A DNA stretch of 64,000 nt. Source: Lysobacter sp. HDW10. Lineage in GTDB: Bacteria > Pseudomonadota > Gammaproteobacteria > Xanthomonadales > Xanthomonadaceae. How positions within the stretch are numbered: the first letter of the stretch is position 1; each line of letters starts with the position of its first letter. The stretch lies in assembly GCF_011300685.1 (NCBI RefSeq), contig NZ_CP049864.1, positions 62,001 to 126,000 on the forward strand. The letters run 5' to 3'. Shown piece by piece: positions 40,001-49,800 of this stretch. The notes under the pieces are model-generated. The model was given only the letters and a program-made list of their open reading frames with translations. It was not told the origin of the DNA and did no database searches. Made by a program: the position numbers and the translations under genes.

Positions 40001-40014
40001 TTGATTCAAATCAA
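40001..40014 (-). promoter_or_regulatory. FNR/Anr-type binding site upstream of hemN
   Basis: TTGATTCAAATCAA (plus strand) is a perfect FNR/Anr palindrome. On the minus strand 22 bases separate it from TAGTCT, the exact class II spacing, which predicts initiation at the A of the hemN ATG (39966). Confidence 0.85.
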
Positions 40015-40029
40015 TAATGGGTCTGAAGG

Positions 40030-40048
40030 CCACTTCCGAAGGAAGTGG
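40030..40048 (-). other. Hairpin at the 3' end of tRNA-Val
   Basis: Arms CCACTTCC and GGAAGTGG with a 3-base loop form a perfect 8-base stem in the transcript. The first three bases of one arm are the tRNA CCA end. No T-run follows, so this looks like a processing or weak termination structure rather than a standard terminator. Confidence 0.5.
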
Positions 40049-40120
40049 TGGGCGGTACAGGGTTCGAACCTGTGACCCCTACCATGTCAAGGTAGTGCTC
40101 TACCGCTGAGCTAACCGCCC
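40046..40120 (-). tRNA. tRNA-Val(GAC)
   Basis: A 75-base cloverleaf including encoded CCA. The acceptor stem pairs GGGCGGT with ACCGCCC; the D-arm is GCTC/GAGC; the anticodon stem CTACC/GGTAG encloses the loop TTGACAT with anticodon GAC; the T-arm ACAGG-TTCGAAC-CTGT is canonical. It is followed by a short hairpin whose 5' arm includes the CCA end. Confidence 0.96.
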
Positions 40121-40132
40121 GTGAAGCCGGCA

Positions 40133-40161
40133 AGTATAACGAAGGTTTGCGGTGAGCTCAA
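40133..40161 (-). promoter_or_regulatory. Promoter of tRNA-Val
   Basis: On the minus strand a -35 element TTGAGC (40156-40161) and a -10 element TATACT (40133-40138) are separated by exactly 17 bases. The predicted start lies about 5-6 bases upstream of the mature tRNA 5' end. Confidence 0.75.
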
Positions 40162-40166
40162 GCACG

Positions 40167-40190
40167 CAAAAGCCGCCCCGTGGGGCGGCT
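40167..40190 (-). terminator. Rho-independent terminator of the BON-LysM gene
   Basis: Arms AGCCGCCC and GGGCGGCT with a 4-base loop, followed on the minus strand by TTTTGC. It lies 34 bases after the gene's stop codon and just upstream of the tRNA-Val promoter. Confidence 0.75.
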
Positions 40191-40223
40191 CTGGGCTGTC
40201 GCTGGCGCGAAATCTAAGGAATC

Positions 40224-40733
40224 TTAGTCTTCGGCCGGAATGCGCAGTACCTGACCCGGATAAATCTTGTCCGGGTGCTTCAGCATCGGCTTATTGGCCT
40301 CGAAAATCCGGTTGTACTTATTGGCATCGCCGTACATTTCCTTGGAAATCTTGGACAAGGTATCGCCCTTTTCCACGGTGTAGGTGCGTGAGGTCCAGCC
40401 CTCGCCACCACCACCGCCGGAACCGATGTTTTGAACCGTCTCAACGGAACTCTGGACGTCGCTGAAATCGGCATTGCTCACCGGCACCGTGAGCTGATCA
40501 TCCACCTTATCGATGCCTTGCACATTGCCGGCAATCAGCACGGCCTTTTCCTTGCTCATGATGTCAGTGGCTTGTCCGCTCAGCGTGACCGTCGAGCCGT
40601 CCACTTCGATCTTCATACCTGAATGGTCAATGCCATTGTCGGTCAGTGCGGCTTGCAGCGCGCCTTCGGCTTTGGCTTCACCTGGCTTGAAGATTTTTTC
40701 ACCCGCATCTTTCACGAAATCAATAAAACTCAT
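40224..40733 (-). CDS. lysM: BON and LysM domain protein (Kbp/YgaU-like)
   Basis: A 169-residue protein with an N-terminal BON domain (about residues 20-90, with GSTVTLSGQATDIMSKEKAV) and a C-terminal LysM domain (about 117-165, YTVEKGDTLSKISKEMYGD and IYPGQVLRIP), joined by a glycine-rich linker (GSGGGGGEG). No signal peptide is seen. The same architecture occurs in Escherichia coli Kbp (YgaU), a cytoplasmic potassium-binding protein. ATG 40733 has AAGGA upstream. The gene has its own terminator and appears monocistronic. Confidence 0.9.
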   Translation of the reverse strand: MSFIDFVKDAGEKIFKPGEAKAEGALQAALTDNGIDHSGMKIEVDGSTVTLSGQATDIMSKEKAVLIAGNVQGIDKVDDQLTVPVSNADFSDVQSSVETVQNIGSGGGGGEGWTSRTYTVEKGDTLSKISKEMYGDANKYNRIFEANKPMLKHPDKIYPGQVLRIPAED

Positions 40734-40824
40734 GAGTCATCCTTGTTGGCAGTGTCGTGGAGAAGTTCACCACCTCAGCGTCGCACGGTGATTGTTAGGG
40801 GCACATCAAGATGCGCCGTACGCA

Positions 40825-42849
40825 TCAACTCAGTTCAGCTTCTCTCAATATGCGCAACTGATCTCGCGTACTTGCGGCCTCTTCGAACTCGAGATCTCGC
40901 GCGTGCTGGTACATCTTTTGCTCGAGCGCTTTGATTCGCTTTGCCAAGGCTTCAGGTGTGAGTGTCCGCGGATCGAATTCGGGCTCTGCCACACGGCGTG
41001 TGCCCTTTCCTTTTGCGTTGCGTGCGGAAGCCGCATCCTCACGCGCCCCCTCCATGATATCGACGATCGGCTTGCTCACCGACTTGGGTACGATGCCGTG
41101 TTCAAGGTTGTAGGCTTCTTGCTTTTCGCGACGGCGCTTCGTTTCATCCAGCGCAACTTGCATGGATTTCGTGATGCGGTCTGCATACAAGATGGCTTTG
41201 CCGCGGACGTTACGCGCCGCACGACCAATCGTTTGAATCAGCGCACTGGCCGAGCGCAGGAAGCCTTCTTTATCTGCATCAAGCACGGCCACCAATGACA
41301 CTTCGGGCATGTCCAAACCTTCGCGCAAAAGGTTGATGCCGACCAACACATCGAACTTGCCAAGTCGCAAATCACGAATGATTTCCACGCGCTCGACCGT
41401 ATCGATATCGGAATGCAAATAGCGCACGCGAACGCCATGCTCATCCAAGTATTCGGTGAGGTTTTCAGACATGCGCTTGGTGAGTGTCGTCACTAGCACG
41501 CGGTCACCCATCTCTACGCGTTCTTTGATTTCACCCAAGAGGTCATCCACTTGTGTTCCCACCGGTCGAATCTCAACTTCCGGATCCACCAAGCCCGTCG
41601 GGCGCACCACGAGTTCGACGACTTCTTCGCCACTCTTTTCAATTTCATACTTGCCGGGCGTTGCGGACACGAAGATCGTTCTGGGTGCGCGCTCTTCCCA
41701 TTCCTCAAAGCGCAAGGGACGATTGTCGAGCGCTGAAGGCAGGCGGAACCCGAAATCCACCAGCGTTTCCTTTCGTGCGCGGTCGCCGCGATACATCCCA
41801 CCGATTTGCGGCACGGTCACGTGCGATTCGTCCACGACCAAGAGTGCATCGGGCGGCAGGTAGTCAAACAACGTGGGCGGTGGCTCGCCCTCGAGCCTGC
41901 GCGTGAGATGGCGAGAGTAGTTCTCGATGCCGTTGCAGAAACCCACTTCTGCCATCATCTCCAAATCAAATCGCGTTCGTTGCGCCAACCGTTGTGCTTC
42001 TAACAATTTGTTCTGCGCAGTGAGTTCTGCCAACCGATCTGCCAACTCACTCTTAATGGTTTCGATCGCGTTCAATACACTTTCGCGCGTACTCGCGTAG
42101 TGCGTTCTGGGATAAATCGTGTAGCCACGCACCTTGCGTTTGATTGCGCCCGTGAGCGGGTCAAACAGCGACAAACCTTCGACCTCGCCATCAAAGAGTT
42201 CAATGCGCAAGGCTTCTTCTTCACTTTCCGCGGGATGCACGTCAATGACTTCACCGCGTACGCGGAAGGTACCGCGACGCAGTTCGACATCATTGCGAAC
42301 GTACTGCAATTCGGTGAGGTGTTGAATCAACGCACGCTGTTGAATGCGTTCACCGACGGCCAGAATCAAGCGCAACTTCAAATAGTCGTCTGGATCGCCC
42401 AAACCATAGATGGCAGAAACAGTTGCGACGATCAGGGCATCCGGCCTCGACAACAATGATTTTGTTGCAGACAAACGCATCTGTTCGATGTGCTCGTTGA
42501 TGGCGCTGTCTTTCTCAATAAATGTGTCGGACGACGGCACATAGGCTTCCGGCTGGTAGTAGTCGTAGTAACTGACGAAATATTCCACCGCATTCTTGGG
42601 AAAGAACGACTTGAACTCACCATAGAGTTGCGCGGCCAATGTCTTGTTGTGCGCCATGACGAGCGTGGGGCGCTGAATCGCCTGCACCACGTTTGCGATC
42701 GTGAACGTTTTGCCTGACCCGGTAACGCCCAACAATGTTTGGTGCGCGAGACCCGATTCGAATCCCTGAATCAGTCTACTGATGGCTTGCGGTTGCTCGC
42801 CTGCGGGTTGATAGGGGGAATAGAGCTGAAAACCTGCGTCTTCTGACAT
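40825..42849 (-). CDS. uvrB: Excinuclease ABC subunit B
   Basis: UvrB verifies DNA damage after delivery by UvrA and recruits UvrC for incision. The open frame runs to 43014, but ATG 42849 gives 674 residues, the normal length, beginning just before [17 protein letters not shown]. Visible are Walker [15 protein letters not shown], the beta-hairpin region [18 protein letters not shown], the DESH box [13 protein letters not shown], helicase motifs at [16 protein letters not shown] and QTIGRAARN, and the C-terminal UVR motif ([20 protein letters not shown]). Confidence 0.97.
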   Translation of the reverse strand: MSEDAGFQLYSPYQPAGEQPQAISRLIQGFESGLAHQTLLGVTGSGKTFTIANVVQAIQRPTLVMAHNKTLAAQLYGEFKSFFPKNAVEYFVSYYDYYQPEAYVPSSDTFIEKDSAINEHIEQMRLSATKSLLSRPDALIVATVSAIYGLGDPDDYLKLRLILAVGERIQQRALIQHLTELQYVRNDVELRRGTFRVRGEVIDVHPAESEEEALRIELFDGEVEGLSLFDPLTGAIKRKVRGYTIYPRTHYASTRESVLNAIETIKSELADRLAELTAQNKLLEAQRLAQRTRFDLEMMAEVGFCNGIENYSRHLTRRLEGEPPPTLFDYLPPDALLVVDESHVTVPQIGGMYRGDRARKETLVDFGFRLPSALDNRPLRFEEWEERAPRTIFVSATPGKYEIEKSGEEVVELVVRPTGLVDPEVEIRPVGTQVDDLLGEIKERVEMGDRVLVTTLTKRMSENLTEYLDEHGVRVRYLHSDIDTVERVEIIRDLRLGKFDVLVGINLLREGLDMPEVSLVAVLDADKEGFLRSASALIQTIGRAARNVRGKAILYADRITKSMQVALDETKRRREKQEAYNLEHGIVPKSVSKPIVDIMEGAREDAASARNAKGKGTRRVAEPEFDPRTLTPEALAKRIKALEQKMYQHARDLEFEEAASTRDQLRILREAELS

Positions 42850-42955
42850 GGTGCAATTCAATCCAATGAGCCAAGGCGTCGCGCGCCGTCTTCGACCAAC
42901 TAGTCTAAGCCCCGAGCGACTACGCCCCGTGTAGGCATCGCGGAGGAAAGACTGA

Positions 42956-42976
42956 CAGCAGATACAGAGTCTGCTG
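42956..42976. repeat. Inverted repeat between uvrB and the orphan fimT
   Basis: Arms CAGCAGA and TCTGCTG (7 of 7) flank a 7-base loop; CTTTT follows on the plus strand, giving a weak terminator look, although no plus-strand gene lies upstream. It could be an operator for uvrB or fimT. Confidence 0.4.
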
Positions 42977-42983
42977 CTTTTCC

Positions 42984-43000
42984 GTCTCAAGTTATGAGAC
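42984..43000. repeat. Second inverted repeat upstream of the orphan fimT
   Basis: Arms GTCTCA and TGAGAC (6 of 6) flank a 5-base loop, 7 bases from the preceding inverted repeat and 32 bases upstream of the fimT start. Confidence 0.35.
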
Positions 43001-43031
43001 CAAGATGACCGCAAGGAAGAAGGAGTACGCC

Positions 43032-43559
43032 ATGGATGGCAAGCAGGCCGGATTTACCTTGATTGAGCTGTGTATGACCGTGGTGGTCGTCGCCCTGCTA
43101 TCGGGCTTTGCGGCACCTGCATTTGCGGGCTTGATGCACAGGTTGAGGGCAGACACATTGCTCTCCGCAATGACGGTGGATTTCGCGACAGCACGGGTAC
43201 GCGCCATTTCGAAAGGCACCGACGTGGTGGTGTGCCCAAGTCAGAACGGCGAAACCTGTGACCTCACGACCGATTGGCTACAGGGCTGGGTGTCGTTTGA
43301 GGATCGAAACCACAATCGTCGTCGCGATGCTGACGAAGCCATCGTTTACGTCCACCAGAAGGGCAAGACGGGCGGTTTATCGGTTCGTTCGACGGCAGGT
43401 CGCAAATCGATCGTGTACCGCCCTGATGGTCTCAGCATGGGCGCGAATCTAACGGTGACTTACTGCGTGAAATCGCGTATTCATGCCAAATTGGTGGTCA
43501 ACAACGGCGGGCGTGCTCGCGTCGAGCGTCCTCAGCGGGAAAGCACCTGTCCCGCTTGA
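43032..43559 (+). CDS. fimT: Orphan FimT/GspH-family minor pilin
   Basis: A 175-residue type IV prepilin: leader MDGKQAG, cleavage before [19 protein letters not shown] with Phe+1 and Glu+5, then a globular GspH/FimT domain with four cysteines. The C-terminal tail contains [11 protein letters not shown], an arginine-rich segment with a GRxR pattern like that reported for DNA-binding FimT proteins in competent gammaproteobacteria. ATG 43032 has AAGAAGGAG seven bases upstream, preferred over 43005. It stands apart from the main minor-pilin operon, beside uvrB and tRNA-Asn. Confidence 0.87.
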   Translation: MDGKQAGFTLIELCMTVVVVALLSGFAAPAFAGLMHRLRADTLLSAMTVDFATARVRAISKGTDVVVCPSQNGETCDLTTDWLQGWVSFEDRNHNRRRDADEAIVYVHQKGKTGGLSVRSTAGRKSIVYRPDGLSMGANLTVTYCVKSRIHAKLVVNNGGRARVERPQRESTCPA

Positions 43560-43584
43560 TCTTCCGGTCAGGACTCTTTAAAAT
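43556..43584 (+). promoter_or_regulatory. Promoter of tRNA-Asn
   Basis: TTGATC (43556-43561) and TAAAAT (43579-43584) are separated by 17 bases, followed by a GC-rich discriminator (CCCCG) typical of stable-RNA promoters. The -35 element overlaps the fimT stop codon. Confidence 0.75.
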
Positions 43585-43594
43585 CCCCGTTCCC

Positions 43595-43671
43595 GCCCGA
43601 ATAGCTCAGCCGGTTAGAGCACTTGACTGTTAATCAGGGGGTCGTTGGTTCGAGTCCAACTTCGGGCGCCA
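43595..43671 (+). tRNA. tRNA-Asn(GTT)
   Basis: A 77-base cloverleaf with encoded CCA. The acceptor stem pairs GCCCGAA with TTCGGGC; the anticodon loop CTGTTAA has anticodon GTT; the T-arm GTTGG-TTCGAGT-CCAAC is canonical. It has a promoter upstream and a terminator 10 bases downstream. Confidence 0.97.
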
Positions 43672-43681
43672 GTTTTGAATG

Positions 43682-43715
43682 AAAAGGGTTGCGAGCGATC
43701 GCAGCCCTTTTTTAT
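43682..43715 (+). terminator. Rho-independent terminator of tRNA-Asn
   Basis: A 13-base stem (AAAAGGGTTGCGA with TCGCAGCCCTTTT, one wobble pair) and a GCGA tetraloop, running into a T-rich tract TTTTTTATT. Confidence 0.9.
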
Positions 43716-43856
43716 TGCGGAAATGCACGAAAGTCGTGTTTATTGCTCCGCGCTGAATGAAATGCATTCCTGTATGCCCAACGTGCGATTGACGCGTTGA
43801 CGGCATGGGCATCCCTTAAACGTGGATTGCCCTTCCCCCCACACAGGAAATGCCTC

Positions 43857-44756
43857 ATGAAATCATTGCCCTGGATTTTGTTAGCCGCCCTACTCTTCGC
43901 GCCCGCCCTTGAGGCGCAGTCCTTTGGTGATCGCATCACGCGCATGCGCGCAGCAAGCCGACAGGATCGGCCCGTCAAAACGCCACCCGGTACCGAAGCC
44001 ATTTTGAATGTCGCTTATGGCCGAGATCAGGCCCAGCGATTCGACATATGGTTGCCGGCACGTGCACGCAACGCACCCGTAATTTTTTATGTCCATGGCG
44101 GCGGATGGGCAAACGGGGGCAAGGACAACCCGGGCATTGAGAACAAGCTCGCGTATTGGATTCCCAAAGGCTATGCGGTCGTGTCTACGAACTACCGTTT
44201 GGTGCCAGACGCAGATCCCGTGTCACAAGCGAAAGATGTGGCACGTGCCTTGGCTGTTGTACAAAGTCGCGCGCGCGAATGGCAGATCGATGATTCAAGA
44301 GTGGTCTTGATGGGACATTCTGCGGGCGCACATCTGGTTGCACTACTCGGTGCAGATCCGCGCCTCCTGCGGGAATCGGGTGCGAAACGACCGCTTGGCG
44401 TGGTCTCTTTGGATAGCGGCGCACTGAATGTTCCAAGCTTGATGTCGCAACGCAGGGTGCCTCAGCTGTACAAGAATGCCTTCGGTGATAACCCGCGTTA
44501 TTGGGCGAAGAGCTCGCCCTATGACCAGCTCGCGCGTAATGCGCTGCCCATGTTGATCGTGTGTTCAAGCACGCGGCATGTACCGACTTCGCCCTGTGAT
44601 GAGGGGCGCGCATTCGCAGATAAAGCACAGCGTCTTGGCGTGTCCATGCGTGTGCTGCCTGAAGCCATGGATCACGGTGAAATCAATCATGATTTGGGCG
44701 AACCTTCGGCCTACACGCGAGAGGTGGCACGCACAATTGCTGCTTGGGTGAACTAA
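43857..44756 (+). CDS. Secreted alpha/beta hydrolase (esterase/lipase-like)
   Basis: A 299-residue protein with a signal peptide (MKSLPWILLAALLFAPA, cleavage near LEAQ) and an alpha/beta hydrolase fold of the acetyl-esterase/kynurenine formamidase-like type. The oxyanion motif HGGGW (near residue 80) and nucleophile elbow GHSAGAH (near residue 150) are plain; DHGEINHDLG near the C-terminus holds the likely catalytic His. ATG 43857 follows CAGGAAA. The natural substrate cannot be predicted. It stands alone between tRNA-Asn and a strong terminator. Confidence 0.87.
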   Translation: MKSLPWILLAALLFAPALEAQSFGDRITRMRAASRQDRPVKTPPGTEAILNVAYGRDQAQRFDIWLPARARNAPVIFYVHGGGWANGGKDNPGIENKLAYWIPKGYAVVSTNYRLVPDADPVSQAKDVARALAVVQSRAREWQIDDSRVVLMGHSAGAHLVALLGADPRLLRESGAKRPLGVVSLDSGALNVPSLMSQRRVPQLYKNAFGDNPRYWAKSSPYDQLARNALPMLIVCSSTRHVPTSPCDEGRAFADKAQRLGVSMRVLPEAMDHGEINHDLGEPSAYTREVARTIAAWVN

Positions 44757-44790
44757 AAAAGAACGGGTGCCTAAGCACCCGTTCTTCATT
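44755..44790. terminator. Bidirectional terminator between the hydrolase and rhlE
   Basis: Arms GAACGGGTGC and GCACCCGTTC with a CTAA loop. On the minus strand it is followed by TTTTTT (for rhlE), and on the plus strand by TTCATTT (for the hydrolase). Confidence 0.88.
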
Positions 44791-44809
44791 TCAAACGTGA
44801 GACAGCTTA

Positions 44810-46159
<1,350 letters not shown>

Positions 46160-46377
46160 GATGACTCCAAAGTGATGCACAACCCTGGACATCAGGGCAG
46201 TGTTTTGACTCGGAGCGATCCACATTCGCGCTGCAAGCCTAAAAGTAATGACGATGCTGAAAGTAGATCAGATCGTGTTCGTGCTGCGAAAGACGTGCGA
46301 TAGAAGAGCCGGATGATGCAATGGCATCACGCGGCGGGCTGCCTGGGAAAACGGACCAGCCGAGCGCGAACTTTTAA

Positions 46378-46386
46378 ATTATAGCA
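46378..46386 (-). promoter_or_regulatory. Extended -10 promoter, probably for rhlE
   Basis: The minus strand reads TGCTATAAT, a perfect extended -10 element (TGnTATAAT). No good -35 hexamer is found 16-18 bases upstream. Transcription from here would give rhlE a leader of roughly 210 bases. This stretch (46160-46450) otherwise holds only the palindrome at 46400-46422. Confidence 0.6.
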
Positions 46387-46399
46387 GAACCGCGGGCTC

Positions 46400-46422
46400 C
46401 CCTCTCCGCACTGCGGAGAGGG
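46400..46422. repeat. Perfect intergenic palindrome, possible dispersed repeat or pilE terminator
   Basis: Eleven-base arms CCCTCTCCGCA and TGCGGAGAGGG around a single central C. It lies 29 bases beyond the pilE stop codon. It resembles CCCTCTCC-type intergenic repeats that I recall from Xanthomonadaceae genomes. No T-run follows on the pilE strand. Confidence 0.55.
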
Positions 46423-46450
46423 TGCCAAAGTTTGAACGTATCAGATGACG

Positions 46451-46864
46451 TCAGAAGCACTGTGCAACGTTTGATGCCGACCCGGACTTGGTCTTGGTGC
46501 CCTTCTGATCAATGGTCAGGGTGCCGCACTTAGCGTCATTTTGTGCACCCGTCGGCACGCCTTGGACCGTGAACGTCGTCGCGGTCGCTGCGCCGTTCAA
46601 GCCGACCGTGTAGTACTGCGACACTTCATTGATGCAACCCAAGTTTGGCAACGCGCCGCCCAAGTAGGTCATGTTGGTGGTGTAGTAGCGCTCCATGAAC
46701 TGGCTGGCTTCCATCATGCAACCGGCTGCCGCCGCACGACGCGTCTTGCGCACGTGCTCAATGTAGCTCGGATAAGCGACCGCACCCAAGATGGCGATGA
46801 TCGCAACTACGATCATCAATTCCACCAGCGTGAAGCCTGCAACGCGACGGTTCGAATGCATCAT
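46451..46864 (-). CDS. pilE: Type IV minor pilin PilE
   Basis: A 137-residue prepilin: leader MMHSNRRVAG, cleavage before FTLVELMIVVAIIAILGAVA (Glu+5), then a small globular domain with a C-terminal cysteine pair (CGTLTID and VAQCF) that could form the D-loop disulfide. ATG 46864 is preferred since AAGGA lies 8 bases upstream; an ATG at 46882 overlaps the pilY1 stop. It is the last gene of fimT-pilVWXY1E. PilE is a minor, not major, subunit in this context. Confidence 0.92.
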   Translation of the reverse strand: MMHSNRRVAGFTLVELMIVVAIIAILGAVAYPSYIEHVRKTRRAAAAGCMMEASQFMERYYTTNMTYLGGALPNLGCINEVSQYYTVGLNGAATATTFTVQGVPTGAQNDAKCGTLTIDQKGTKTKSGSASNVAQCF

Positions 46865-46881
46865 TGTGAGTGTCCTTTTCA

Positions 46882-49800
46882 TTAGTCGTCCTGCGGCACA
46901 ATTTCACGCCAAGTCATGCGCTGCGGGATACCACCCAGCGGAAGCGTACGCTTGAAGCTGACCGGCGAACCACCACCACCGTCACCGACCGTGGCCAGTT
47001 GCGAGGTGACGTTCACTTCGGTCGGCATACCACCGACGATACCCATCGAGCCGATCAAACCCGCCGGATTGCTACCACTCCCCGGAATCGTTGCCGTTGT
47101 GTCGAAGAAGCTGTTTTGCAAGGGGCTGGTGCCGGTGAAAATATTCAGCACGTTCAAGTAACCACTGCCCAATGCACCCGAGCAATCACTGCCCTGGGCG
47201 GGGATGACTGAGGTGAGCCACATCGCTGAACCCACAACAGTAGGCGCAGTGATGACGCGCTCGCCCGCCGAAGTTGCCGCCGGAATACCTAAATCGATAT
47301 ACCAACCTTTCGCGCTCGTCGGCAAATCCGAATAAGCCTCGAACCCACGCACGGGCAAGCTATTGACCGTGCCTGTGTAAGGAATCGTTCGTGCTTGCAA
47401 GTTAGCGCGTGTGACCAAGGTGCCATTGTCCTTGATGCCATACATACTCTGCGTCTGCGCGACATAACCGGTATTGCCGGGCAAGTCAGATAGCGACAGC
47501 AATCGACCCGTACCAAAACCAAGGAAGATTTGGCCGGCCGTGTCACGCGCAACACCAATGCCACCCGTGATCGGTTGAGCCGTAGTGCCGTCTGTTGCTG
47601 CGAAGATCTTGGTACCCGCGGTCGGCATGGCATGCGTTGAATCGAGCACCGAAATGTCCCACTTCCAAACGCGACCCAATAGATCGCCACCATACAGGGT
47701 GTCAATCGTACCGTTGCCATCCAAATCAGCCAAACCCGTGGACATCATGCCGTTGCCCGTGGCAGTGTCAGTTGTTAGCTTATAAGTCGCATCAACGCCA
47801 CCTGCGCTATTGAGCTCATATACGAACAAGATGGCACGTCCATTCGTGCTGTCGATGCCATTGGGAACAATCGCAAAGATCACCGGCTTGTTCGACGAGT
47901 CTTTCTTATTGCTTTGACGCAGTCTGACATTCCCCAGCACATAGCCCATGTCGTTGTCGACCGTGCCGTTTGTTGTGTCAAATGTCTTGTCCCACAGCAA
48001 ACCGTAATTTGCAGCTGAAGACATTCCCGTTCCCGTCGGGGTGGTGACATCCAAAGCGAAGACACCCTTGGCACCACGCCCTGGTGCTGCCACCAAGATG
48101 TTCTTGCTGCTGCCTTGTTTCTGCCGGGTGATGACGTCAATCTGACCGTCCACGAAATACCGGTGAGAATAGTCCGTGCTGCTGAGCGTCTTTAAATCAT
48201 TGGCTGACACGCCTCTCGGAATATATGAGAAGAGTACTTGGCCGGTTTGCGCGTTGATGGCATGAAGCATGCCGTCATTGGCGCCTACAAACACCGTACC
48301 CGTGTCTGGACTATAGGACGGCGAAGAATCGACAATATCGCCCATCGGGTACGCGCGGGCGCGCAACGTGCCGTTCACACGGCCAACTTCTTTGGTTTGA
48401 TCGCCCAGAATGTAGCTGATGTTGTCCGCACCTGTGACGGCATCCACGCCGCCGGTACGCTCAAAGGAACTCGCACCCGCATAGTTACGATCAAAACGAA
48501 CTGCCGAGGTGCTACCGGCCGTGAAGACGAAGCGACTGGCGAAGCTTCCATTGGCCCCTGACGCCCCGAAGGTATTTGAAAGCGTCCACAAGGGCGTCGT
48601 GGAAACGCCGGTCAATGCCGCATTGAACGGACTCGCAGACAAGTCGCCAATCCACGAACCGGAGGTGAACTTCGCAGCAAAGGTCAGCGTCCCTGCATCG
48701 GTCTTAGTCGAACTCGATGCAATGTTCGAGCCAGAGGCTGTGCGTTCGGAAATCGTATCCAACGCTGATTTCAATGCGTCTGCAAAGGCATCTGCGTCAC
48801 CTGCAACAACGAACTTGCCATGACCATTGAGTGCGGCATGCCACAAGTCGTCAATACGATCCGCGTCTTCTCGATCCGTTGGATCTGCCCAGGTCGCCGG
48901 CGGCGGGTTGTTCGGATTCAGTCGACCTTGAAGACCAATCGACACACCGAAAGTCACCATGTGCTGGTGCGTCGCCGGATCGCCCGTTGACGGTCTGACG
49001 TTATTCGGCCAGCTCGCGCCCGGCTTCAGGTCTTCATTCCAGTATTTGTACGCGACGTCGGCCAAAGTGTTGGCGTAACTGTCGCCGTACTGACTGCCCG
49101 AATCCGCGTTACCTACACTGGAGTAACCAGCGCCGTCATTCCAAAAGCCGTCTGTCGTCAAGATCGAGTAGTTCTGACGGCAGCTCAACATCCGACCGGA
49201 CGAGTCCTTCCACGGATCATCCGTCATGTAGTAGCGCGCAGCGCGCTGGAGCGCGCCAAGCAACGGCGTACCGCTTTGGGCGCCTGCACCTTGCAATCTC
49301 GAGTAGAAGGTGGATCTGTTCGTACCAGAGAACAGCCCATCGTCCGTTGCAAAAGGAATCGGATAGGACGGTGAGCTACCAGAGGTATTGGTGACAACAT
49401 TGCCACGATTCCAAATCGTGTCGAAACCCACGCGGTATCGTGAACCCAAGCGACCAAAGGCTTCCGAAGCACCTGCTTTAGCGGTCTTCGCGCGCGTTCT
49501 GAAATACTGGTACCAGTTGGCTACGTTCTGAAGCTCTTCTGCTTGCGTGCGCTGTTGATTCGTACCGGCCTTGTCTTTATAGAGCGGCGTCGCATCAACC
49601 CAACTCCTGCGACTGACGGTGATCGTGATATTGGTAACAGCCGAATACGCGTAGACGCGGTAGCTGTAGTCACGATTCGGCGAATTGATCGTGATTTTCT
49701 CGTTGTTGTTATTGCCACGACTATTGTAGTCTTCGCCGCCACTACAGTTGCCACCCTTCCAAACATAGAGATCGGCGTCTCCAGTTCCACCCGACGTTTC

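Noticed and set aside
42950-42980. Possible LexA box upstream of uvrB
   Set aside because: The dyad there does not match either the enteric CTGT-N8-ACAG consensus with correct spacing or the TTAGTA-type boxes of Xanthomonadaceae, so SOS control cannot be claimed.
42849-43014. N-terminal extension of UvrB to 43014
   Set aside because: The extra 55 residues are Arg/Cys rich and not conserved in UvrB, and they would overlap the promoter region of the divergent fimT. ATG 42849 gives the standard length.
43796-43822. TTGACG motif as a -35 box for the alpha/beta hydrolase
   Set aside because: Two TTGACG copies occur but spacing to the nearest TTAAAC/TAAACG is 13 or 21-22 bases, outside the normal range.
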